Positions 57,029 through 64,000 of a stretch of DNA of 64,000 nucleotides are shown one piece after another (within the stretch, counting starts at the first letter, position 1; the number at the start of each line of letters is the position of its first letter). This DNA is from an uncultured Alphaproteobacteria bacterium (GTDB lineage: Bacteria; Pseudomonadota; Alphaproteobacteria; HIMB59; GCA-002718135). Below the pieces are notes generated by a model that was given only the letters and a program-made list of their open reading frames with translations, did not search any database and was not told the DNA's origin. The stretch spans positions 40,263 to 104,262 of the forward strand of contig CACGDO010000007.1 in the NCBI GenBank assembly GCA_902571865.1, written 5' to 3'. Position numbers and translations under genes: made by a program.

Positions 57029-58130
57029 TTATAACCAAATCATAAATTTTTGAATATTTATTTATAAATCTGTTTTCAATTTCATTAATATTTGAGTTTA
57101 TTAATTTGTTTAAATTATAATTATTTAATATTTCTTTATCAAATTGAATATCACATAAAATTATATATATGATTTCATCGTTATTTTGAATTTCTATATA
57201 GTCATTAATGTTTATTAGTTTATTTTTTAATTCTTCATTTAAATCAATAAATTTATAATTTTTGCTTATCAAATTTTCATTTTCAGACATATTAATTAAA
57301 TTATGGCATTTTAATTTTTCTTCATCGATTTTGTTTTCACTTCTAACACTGTAAATATTTGCAATTAAACCCTCCAACGTTTCAAATTTTTTTTGGATAA
57401 AGATAATTGAATACTTTTTTGAATTTTCGATAATTATAAAGTTTTTATTAGATAAGATATTATCTTTTATTATTTTGCTTGTCTTTTTAATGTTATCAAT
57501 ATTTTTTTCTTTATAAAAAAATTCAACATTATTTTCATTCAGTATTTTTTTTACTAATTGCGGATTTATATTTCCATAAGTCTTGAAAATATCTTTTAAA
57601 TTTAATTTATTATTTATCTCAAAATTAAAATATATAATTTTAAAGTTATATAATAAATCAATATCTTCATTTGATATATTTAAATCATTGACATTTGAAT
57701 TTAAGATATTTTCAAGTATTGTTTTTCTTATAAAATCAATTTTAATATTAAAAAGTATATTTTTTTTATCAAATTCATACTTATAAACCTTATTATTTTG
57801 TTTATTTATATTTTTAATATCTTCAAATATTTCATTTATTTTTTCTTCATAGGAATTATCTTTATTAAAATTCATTTTATAATATTCAAAAAAAAGATTT
57901 GCTGATATAAAATCTTCAAGGATTAAGTTTTTTTCTAAATCATTATTGCTACCAACAAAATCTAAATATTTTACTCTCATCTCATAATCCTGTGAAGTAA
58001 ATGCATTATTATTTATTTTAAAGATTATTTTATTTTCTTGAGCACACAAATTTTTTGATAAAAAAAATATTGAAAATGTTATAATCAAAAATTTAATAAA
58101 ATATTCTTTAATTTTTTTGAAATTTATCAT
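57018..58130 (-). CDS. surA: SurA-like periplasmic chaperone, divergent
   Basis: 370 residues with an N-terminal signal sequence (hydrophobic about 10-27, cleavage near LCA) followed by IIFKINNNAFTSQDYEMRVKYL, the usual SurA N-domain start. The rest is Asn/Ile/Lys-rich and helical. I see no parvulin PPIase motif. It lies between lptD and pdxA, the normal surA place, and LptD folding depends on SurA elsewhere. The call rests on the start and position; the protein may be a chaperone-only SurA. Confidence 0.7.
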   Translation of the reverse strand: MINFKKIKEYFIKFLIITFSIFFLSKNLCAQENKIIFKINNNAFTSQDYEMRVKYLDFVGSNNDLEKNLILEDFISANLFFEYYKMNFNKDNSYEEKINEIFEDIKNINKQNNKVYKYEFDKKNILFNIKIDFIRKTILENILNSNVNDLNISNEDIDLLYNFKIIYFNFEINNKLNLKDIFKTYGNINPQLVKKILNENNVEFFYKEKNIDNIKKTSKIIKDNILSNKNFIIIENSKKYSIIFIQKKFETLEGLIANIYSVRSENKIDEEKLKCHNLINMSENENLISKNYKFIDLNEELKNKLININDYIEIQNNDEIIYIILCDIQFDKEILNNYNLNKLINSNINEIENRFINKYSKIYDLVINDA

Positions 58131-60360
58131 TTTCTATTTTAAAATTTTCCCATTCAATATCTTGTTTATCATTTTCTGAAACAGCTAAATTTGAAGATTT
58201 ATAACTCCCAATATTTTTAAAAGAAAACATCAAAGTTAGTATATCCTGTGGTTTTAAATTATCTTCTTTATAAGATTTTCTATTAAAATCTAAACTTATT
58301 CCAAAACATTCATCAAAATAACTATAACCAATAACATATTCTTTATTTATTTCTTCCTTGAGATCATACAAACCTGAAAATTTAATTTTAGAAAATTTTG
58401 AAAATTTTTTACTTAAGAATGAATAATTGATGGTTTCAGTATCTTTAGATATTATATTATTAACTTTTGAATTCTGATCAAGGTAAGACAAACTTATTTT
58501 ACCAAAATTTTTATCTGATATATAATTTACATTTTGTTTTTTCATAAAAGAGTCATCAAAATCATATCTAAATTTGTATGATATCTCGTCTCTTTTATGA
58601 TAACTCACAGATCCGAGTAAATCACTCAAATTATCGTTATTACCTTGCTCTTTGTGAAAATCGCTATTTTTAGTAATTTCGTATGTTTGTGAAAAGGACG
58701 ATTTAAAATTTTCTGTATAACTATCTAATCCATATGTTAATCTTTTTGAATTATCCATTTTATCGTTTCCACTAAATCTATTTAATTGATAAACATTTTC
58801 AATACTAAAATCATTATTTGTTGAATCTTCATTTGAAAATTTACTACTATTTGAAATGCCGGGAGTAAGAACTAAATTTAGTTTTGGGTTAATTGTAAGA
58901 TCTGGAAAATAATTTTTTATTCTAAAAGGTGTTTCTGTTTTCACTCCTAATATTGGAAATAATCTATAATAAGTTCCAGTCTTATAATTATTTTTATTAA
59001 TCAGTTTATTCTCAGTATTAAAGGCTTGATTGTATATTTCTAAGTCTATTAAAATTTTTGAATTATATTCTATTTTCTCTTTTTTTATATTATATTTATG
59101 AGAGAGTTTTTGCTGTTTTTTTGCATGCACTAATGTACTTTTATCTCTAAATATATTGTAGAATTCTAAAGTATAATTACTTAAATATTTATATTTATTG
59201 CTATATCCGGATCCTGAAAAATATTTAATTTTTGGTAACACTATTGGTGTTGTTTTGTTGTCTTCATTTTCTTGATTAGTTTGATAAAAATTAAAACTAA
59301 AATTTAAATTATCATCAATTTTTTTTAAATTAAAACCTTCAATATTAAAATTTGTGGAAAGTGAATTTTTATAACTTAAATTATCATTTGGTTTAGTTCT
59401 TTGTATATAATTTTTAGAAGTTTGAAATGCTGAGTCAAATTTTATTCTATAATTTTTATTAATATTTTTATTATATTTTGTTATTAAACTAGCATCATTC
59501 AACCATTTATTATTATTTTTATTTTCGAAATTAGAATCAAAGGTAAAATCTGTTTTTAAATTACCACCTGAAATAATTTGATTATAATCAAAAATAAATC
59601 TTTGAGATGAATCTACACCACCACCATAATTTAATGTAGGAGTGAATAATAATTCTTTATCTTCAGCAATATTAAAATAATATGGAAAAGAAGTAGCTTG
59701 TGATGTTTTTGTATCAAAAAAATTAAGTGATAAAGAAGGTAATAAAAATCCAGATTTTCTATCTTTTCTTAATGGTGAAGGTGTTACTAAATAAGGTATA
59801 TAAAAAACAGGAGTATTTACTAATCTCATTTTGGAATGTTTTTGATATAAAAAAAGATTCTTATTATCATGAAGTATTTTTTCTCCTTCAAGCTGCCAGG
59901 TAGGGCAAATAAAATTAGCTATTTTAATTCTCGATTTACATGGAGAATAAACTCCTTTTGAAATAATATCTATATGACCATCTCTTTTAATTTTTTTTCC
60001 TATTAGTCTAGATCCATCATTTAATAAAATTTTTGGATAATAAAATTCAGCATAATTCAATTTTTTATTAAAAAAACCATTTTCACCCTGATAATAATTA
60101 TTATTTTCATCTTTTAACGTAAATTGCGATGGTAAAATTATTTTTTCTTCAGATTTGTTATATATTATTAAATCAGATAAGATTAATTTATCTTCTTGAA
60201 ATATTTTAGCATTTCCTTTTGCTATTATATTGTCACTCTTATCATATGAGATAGAGTCAGCATATATCAATAACTCTTTTGCATTATTAAGATTTGGTAA
60301 AAGTAATATATTAATAGCTAAAAAAAATTTACAAAAATTTATATATATTTCTTTATTCAT
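58108..60360 (-). CDS. lptD: LPS-assembly outer-membrane protein LptD
   Basis: Outer-membrane translocon that inserts LPS. 750 residues: signal peptide, an OstA jelly-roll domain (about 28-120: LLIYADSISYDKSDNIIAKGNAKI), the PVFYIPYLVTPSPLRKDRKSGFLLPSL segment, and a long C-terminal beta-barrel of alternating strands. The Cys pairs used for disulfide maturation in E. coli are reduced to a few scattered cysteines (CKSRIKIANFICP). Overlaps surA by 23 nt and lptG by 8 nt. Confidence 0.92.
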   Translation of the reverse strand: MNKEIYINFCKFFLAINILLLPNLNNAKELLIYADSISYDKSDNIIAKGNAKIFQEDKLILSDLIIYNKSEEKIILPSQFTLKDENNNYYQGENGFFNKKLNYAEFYYPKILLNDGSRLIGKKIKRDGHIDIISKGVYSPCKSRIKIANFICPTWQLEGEKILHDNKNLFLYQKHSKMRLVNTPVFYIPYLVTPSPLRKDRKSGFLLPSLSLNFFDTKTSQATSFPYYFNIAEDKELLFTPTLNYGGGVDSSQRFIFDYNQIISGGNLKTDFTFDSNFENKNNNKWLNDASLITKYNKNINKNYRIKFDSAFQTSKNYIQRTKPNDNLSYKNSLSTNFNIEGFNLKKIDDNLNFSFNFYQTNQENEDNKTTPIVLPKIKYFSGSGYSNKYKYLSNYTLEFYNIFRDKSTLVHAKKQQKLSHKYNIKKEKIEYNSKILIDLEIYNQAFNTENKLINKNNYKTGTYYRLFPILGVKTETPFRIKNYFPDLTINPKLNLVLTPGISNSSKFSNEDSTNNDFSIENVYQLNRFSGNDKMDNSKRLTYGLDSYTENFKSSFSQTYEITKNSDFHKEQGNNDNLSDLLGSVSYHKRDEISYKFRYDFDDSFMKKQNVNYISDKNFGKISLSYLDQNSKVNNIISKDTETINYSFLSKKFSKFSKIKFSGLYDLKEEINKEYVIGYSYFDECFGISLDFNRKSYKEDNLKPQDILTLMFSFKNIGSYKSSNLAVSENDKQDIEWENFKIENDKFQKN

Positions 60361-61432
60361 TTTCTACTTTAATAATTTGATATAAGCCAATAAAAAAAGG
60401 TATAAAAAAAATAACTAAGTATGAAAGAAGAAAATTTATAGATAATGTAAGTGTTATTTTTGATATGATTTCCTTTATTAAAAAAATAATAAAACCGATT
60501 AAAATAGCTACAAATAAAACTTTAAAAAAATTCTCATTTCTTTGAAATTTACTTGTAAAACCAAAAATTACAAATGCTAGCATAACAATAAAAAAAGGTT
60601 TTAATATTTCTGATATATAATAAAGACCAATTTCAGGTGAATATAAGTTAAATTTAGATAATGTCTTGGAATGCTGAAGATAATTATAAAATGGAACTAG
60701 TTTATATCTAGAGATTGAATTTAAAATATTTTCTTCAGTAAAATTTAAAGTTAAATTAAAATCATATAACTCTTTATATTCTTCATTTTTGAAATCATAA
60801 AACTTTACACTTTCAAGAAAAAAAATATTTTTTTTAATTTTTCCATTTGTAGCTATAATAAGTTTATTTGATTCGTTGTTAATTATTAGTATTTTAATAT
60901 TTTCTGCCTTCATGTCTTTTAAATCTATATTTTTTATATTTATATAACTTGAGTTAAGTTCATCAATTTCATTTTTGATCCACATTTCGTTATTCGATAC
61001 CTTAATAGAGTATAAGCTATTTTCTCTTTTATCTATATTTACTTCATATTTAGTTTCCATAAAAACAGATATGGGATTTAAAAAAAATAAAAATAATATA
61101 CCCATAATAAACACAGAAATTGCTATGGGCAAAAAAATATCAAAAATTGAATACCCTAAATTTCTCATTGAAACAAATTCATTATTATTAATTAAATTTC
61201 TGATTAAAAAAGATATGCTAATTATTGTAACGAAAGGTATAATTTCATTTAAGATAGATGGGTATTTTAAAAAAGAAAGATATAAAAAATTAAACAAGCC
61301 TTTCTCATTTCCCGACAATATTCTTGATAATTCTAAAAGATTTAAAAATATTATAAATAATGAAATTATTAAAAAATTTATTAATAGGTATTTGTTAGTT
61401 AGATTAAATAAATAAAAATTTATCTTATTCAT
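60353..61432 (-). CDS. lptG: LPS export permease LptG
   Basis: Inner-membrane YjgP/YjgQ-family subunit of the LptB2FG extractor. 359 residues, six membrane segments in two triplets and a central periplasmic jelly-roll. FVSMRNLGYSIFDIFLPIAI carries the coupling-helix region. Overlaps lptF and lptD by 8 nt each. LptF and LptG are similar; order suggests this is LptG. Confidence 0.85.
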   Translation of the reverse strand: MNKINFYLFNLTNKYLLINFLIISLFIIFLNLLELSRILSGNEKGLFNFLYLSFLKYPSILNEIIPFVTIISISFLIRNLINNNEFVSMRNLGYSIFDIFLPIAISVFIMGILFLFFLNPISVFMETKYEVNIDKRENSLYSIKVSNNEMWIKNEIDELNSSYINIKNIDLKDMKAENIKILIINNESNKLIIATNGKIKKNIFFLESVKFYDFKNEEYKELYDFNLTLNFTEENILNSISRYKLVPFYNYLQHSKTLSKFNLYSPEIGLYYISEILKPFFIVMLAFVIFGFTSKFQRNENFFKVLFVAILIGFIIFLIKEIISKITLTLSINFLLSYLVIFFIPFFIGLYQIIKVENE

Positions 61433-62447
61433 ATTTTTTTTTGATATTGGAAACTATTAGTGAAATAAAAATAATACTAAAAACAAAAACTATATAGTTG
61501 AGAAAATAAATCTCAGTATTTTTCAAGACCTGATTTATTATTAATATGCTTATGCATAGTAGAGAATAGTAAATATTATTTTTACTATCGAAATTTACTT
61601 TTTTTAGGTTGTTGTGATAAAACAAAAATACAATAAAACAAATTAATATTATATCAAATATTTTGAAAATAATATTTGTATAATTTTTTGTTTTAATATC
61701 ATCAAATAAAGTAAATGTATTTTTGTCAACTACTGTATTATCTTTAATATTTTTATTCTCAATTTTTAATATGTAATTTAAAAATTCTAATTTTTCTATT
61801 TGATTTTTGTTGTCAAAACTTATTTTAAATCCATCTGTTAGTTGAAACTTAAATAAATTATTATCATTAATAATTTTACCTTTTTTTGCATAAACAAAAT
61901 TTTCTTTATTATCATTAAAACTGATAAAAATGTCTTGATACATATTATTTACTTTTTTAAAATCAAGAACTGTAGATTTATTTAAATTTAAAAAATTAGA
62001 AAAATTCATATTATTTAAATCTAAAGTGTTTCTTAGTTCGTGCTCTTGAATTTTATATTGTTTGTATATTTTAGGCGCTAAATATAAATTTAATACGCTG
62101 AAAAATAAAATAATTATTAATGTAAATAAAAAAAGTGTTTTTTTAAAAGGATTGAGTCCCAAACCCAATGAAAGTATTGATATTAATTCGTTATCTTTAT
62201 TTAATTTAATAAAACATAACAGTAGTCCAAAAATTATAATAAACGGCAAAATTACAGTTATGATATTTGGTATTAGATATAAGGAAAGTAATAAAATTGC
62301 CAACATATCTAGCTGCATAAAATTAGTAATTGTAAATAATCTTGTAATTTGTAATAACCAAGAAATTGATAAAAATATAAATAGTATTAATAAAAAGTAT
62401 TTTGATATTTGTATAAATAAATATTGATTAATTTTATAAGATTTCAT
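61425..62447 (-). CDS. lptF: LPS export permease LptF
   Basis: Second YjgP/YjgQ-family subunit, 340 residues, with the same two three-helix halves. ELISILSLGLGLNPFKKTLFLFTLI is the coupling region. First gene of the six-gene run lptF-lptG-lptD-surA-pdxA-rsmA. LptB, LptA and LptC are not in this window. Confidence 0.86.
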   Translation of the reverse strand: MKSYKINQYLFIQISKYFLLILFIFLSISWLLQITRLFTITNFMQLDMLAILLLSLYLIPNIITVILPFIIIFGLLLCFIKLNKDNELISILSLGLGLNPFKKTLFLFTLIIILFFSVLNLYLAPKIYKQYKIQEHELRNTLDLNNMNFSNFLNLNKSTVLDFKKVNNMYQDIFISFNDNKENFVYAKKGKIINDNNLFKFQLTDGFKISFDNKNQIEKLEFLNYILKIENKNIKDNTVVDKNTFTLFDDIKTKNYTNIIFKIFDIILICFIVFLFYHNNLKKVNFDSKNNIYYSLLCISILIINQVLKNTEIYFLNYIVFVFSIIFISLIVSNIKKKYE

Positions 62448-62606
62448 TAATTTAAATTTAATATATCAAGTTTATAATTTAATTTTTTATATTAAATAAA
62501 TTATTATATACTTATATATGATAATAATTAAAAATATTTTATCTATTTATCAAAATGTGGACAAGAAAGATTTTCTTAATTAGAAGCAATTTATTTAAAT
62601 ATTAAA

Positions 62607-62613
62607 TAGGAGA
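62607..62613 (+). promoter_or_regulatory. Shine-Dalgarno site of ndk
   Basis: TAGGAGA before the ATG at 62618, 4 nt spacing. One of the few clear sites in the window. The rest of the 170-nt gap after lptF is AT-rich and holds no convincing gene or structure. Confidence 0.55.
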
Positions 62614-62617
62614 TTAC

Positions 62618-63034
62618 ATGAATAGGACTTTATCAATAATTAAGCCTGATGCAACTAAAAGAAATATCACTGGGTCGATAAACAAAATAATAGAAGATAA
62701 TAATCTTATAATTGTTGCTCAAAAAAGAATTAAATTATCTAGAGATAAAGCAGAAGGCTTTTATGCAATACACAAGGATAAACCTTTTTTTAATGATTTA
62801 ATAGAATATATGACGTCAGGCCCGGTTATTGTGCAAGTACTTCAAGGAGAAAATGCTGTACAACAATATAGAAATATTATGGGAGCTACTAACCCTGACA
62901 ATGCAGAAGAGGGAACTATTAGAAAAGAATTTGCCTTAAACATACAGGAGAATTCAGTACATGGTTCAGATTCAGATGATAATGCAAAGTTAGAAATCAA
63001 TTATTTTTTTGATGAAAGTGAAATAATTAATTAA
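62618..63034 (+). CDS. ndk: Nucleoside diphosphate kinase
   Basis: Balances NTP pools. 138 residues: [64 protein letters not shown] and [13 protein letters not shown], with the catalytic His in VHGSDS. Complete. pepA and holC, its common upstream neighbours, are missing. Confidence 0.96.
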   Translation: MNRTLSIIKPDATKRNITGSINKIIEDNNLIIVAQKRIKLSRDKAEGFYAIHKDKPFFNDLIEYMTSGPVIVQVLQGENAVQQYRNIMGATNPDNAEEGTIRKEFALNIQENSVHGSDSDDNAKLEINYFFDESEIIN

Positions 63035-63156
63035 AATAAAGAAAAAATAATTATTAAAATTATCGCTACAAAAATTATTGTATAAATTGTTAATTTATTA
63101 AATGTTTTCCATGTTTGTGCCTTATCTTTGGCTATATTATCTTTATTATAATCCAT
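63031..63156 (-). CDS. aa3-type cytochrome c oxidase subunit IV-like small protein
   Basis: 41 residues, encoded by an ATG at 63156 to a stop at 63031. A short charged N-terminus with [18 protein letters not shown] leads to one membrane helix (about residues 24-40, [18 protein letters not shown]). This layout fits the single-helix bacterial aa3-oxidase subunit IV family (PF07835), whose members are 40-60 residues in alphaproteobacteria. Its stop overlaps the convergent ndk stop by 4 nt. Short size limits certainty. Confidence 0.6.
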   Translation of the reverse strand: MDYNKDNIAKDKAQTWKTFNKLTIYTIIFVAIILIIIFSLF

Positions 63157-63198
63157 CAATTATATAATAATAATTATAAAAATTATTGCAATAATTTA

Positions 63199-64000
63199 AT
63201 GAAAATTTTTATATTAATTTTAATTTTAATTTTAATAAATAAAAATGCTTATACAAATAATATATTTGATACATCATTTTATAATATTGAATTTACATCT
63301 GAAAATATTCAAGATGACAAAATAAAAGAAATAAATAAAGTAAAAATTAAAAGTATTTTATCTATTCTAAAAAATACTCTCATTGAAAAAGATTTTTTAG
63401 AAATTAATAATCAATTAACAGATGATTTGATAAATACATTTGTTAAAAATATTATCATAAATGATGAAAAAATAATTAATAACAAATATGTATCAAAAAT
63501 AAGAGTCAATTTTGATAAAAAAAAAATTATAGATTTTTTGAGATTTAATCAAGTTCCATATGTAGAATATCACCCTAATAATTTTTTGTTACTAATTTAT
63601 GAAATTAATAAATTAAATAATAATTTGTTTACAAAAAATAATAGTTATTACAAATTCTTTAATGAAAATAAAATAAATAATAATTTTTTTAAGATTCCAA
63701 ATTTAGACATTAACGACCGATTTATCCTTAAAGAAGATGACATTATTAATAGAGACTTAAATAAAATTAAAAAATTTACAAATAAATATAATTCTTATGA
63801 GAATATAATTGTTATAGCAAAAAAGGATCAAGACAAAAAAATTTATAATTTAATACTAGTTTCAAATGATAAGGTTTTAGAAAAAAAATTAATTATGAAC
63901 AAAAATACAATGGATTTATTTTTTGATAATTTAGAAAATGAAACCTTAAATTTATGGAAACAGATTAATAAAATACAAAATGAAAATATTAACTTTATTA
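63199..64000 (+). CDS. DUF2066-like protein, N-terminal part (3' end outside window)
   Basis: Open from the ATG at 63199 to the window edge (267 codons). Signal-type N-terminus (FILILILILINKNAYT), then a region beginning VKIKSILSILKNTL with a later YVSKIRVNFDKKKIIDFLRFNQVPYVEY, which resembles the core of DUF2066 proteins common in alphaproteobacteria (often near purM/hda). Extremely Lys/Asn/Ile-rich, so the family call is tentative. The true stop cannot be seen. Confidence 0.55.
   Translation, partial: MKIFILILILILINKNAYTNNIFDTSFYNIEFTSENIQDDKIKEINKVKIKSILSILKNTLIEKDFLEINNQLTDDLINTFVKNIIINDEKIINNKYVSKIRVNFDKKKIIDFLRFNQVPYVEYHPNNFLLLIYEINKLNNNLFTKNNSYYKFFNENKINNNFFKIPNLDINDRFILKEDDIINRDLNKIKKFTNKYNSYENIIVIAKKDQDKKIYNLILVSNDKVLEKKLIMNKNTMDLFFDNLENETLNLWKQINKIQNENINFI

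Noticed and set aside
62518..62583. Possible 21-codon reading frame in the lptF-ndk gap
   Set aside because: No ribosome-binding site, no recognisable family, and AT-rich sequence makes such short frames likely by chance.
1..64000. Mobile elements, prophage, CRISPR, toxin-antitoxin or defence genes
   Set aside because: No transposase, integrase, direct-repeat array or defence-type gene pair was seen; the window is core genome.

Overview
This is a gene-dense, very AT-rich window from a streamlined alphaproteobacterium. The alphaproteobacterial signal comes from gene content and order: the blocks dnaB-alr-cvpA, fabD-fabG-acpP-fabF-mltG-gmk and lptF-lptG-lptD-surA-pdxA-rsmA; the small families DUF2794, DUF3553, DUF2066 and aa3-oxidase subunit IV; and GAAC-N7-GAAC SOS boxes in front of recA. 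Low GC, tiny spacers, overlapping 3' ends and substrate-binding ABC transporters suggest a marine oligotroph of the SAR11-like/HIMB59 (AEGEAN-169) kind. That placement is inference; I cannot run a phylogeny.

Layout. 1-7789: a polyamine locus with the end of agmatine deiminase, an N-carbamoylputrescine amidase broken by a frameshift, a four-gene spermidine/putrescine ABC transporter, and glutamylputrescine synthetase and oxidoreductase homologues. 7790-17235: housekeeping genes (tsaC/sua5, an orphan ParA-like ATPase, glmU, type II DAHP synthase, nadE, gltX, cimA, trmJ, rpsD). 17213-24467: a minus-strand run map-purB-bolA-grx4-rarD, then cinA-like, tRNA-Leu(UAA) and a VOC gene on plus, then the minus operon dksA-DUF3553-moaA-nadK. 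24468-30293: recA with SOS boxes and terminator, alaS, icd and a LOG-family gene. 30319-37173: an RND efflux pair, then rlmE-guaA. 37311-39863: a second ABC transporter (NMT1/SsuA type). 39918-44002: DUF2794, a redoxin, and the YfgM-BamB-Der outer-membrane/ribosome block. 44003-50552: cvpA, an RND-superfamily exporter, alr, dnaB and three ribosomal protein genes. 50639-62447: fatty-acid genes, mltG and gmk facing a six-gene overlapping operon for LPS export, outer-membrane folding and pyridoxal synthesis. 62618-64000: ndk, a short aa3-oxidase subunit IV gene and a truncated DUF2066 gene.

No stretch over 300 bases lacks a gene. The longest spacers are 24468-24681 (recA control region), 62448-62617 (nothing convincing) and 37174-37310 (leader of the second substrate-binding-protein gene). 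I found no mobile elements, CRISPR arrays, integrases, rRNA genes or phage genes. Eight of nine convergent gene pairs overlap or lie within 2 nt.

I did not find a clearly new biological system. The points most worth checking are the frameshifted aguB; perfect hairpins placed just after the substrate-binding-protein gene in both ABC operons; the doubled SOS box; the concentration of strong Shine-Dalgarno sequences on a few genes; an RND permease with extra central hydrophobic helices; a SurA-position protein with no visible parvulin domain; and an RND exporter where radA is usually found.
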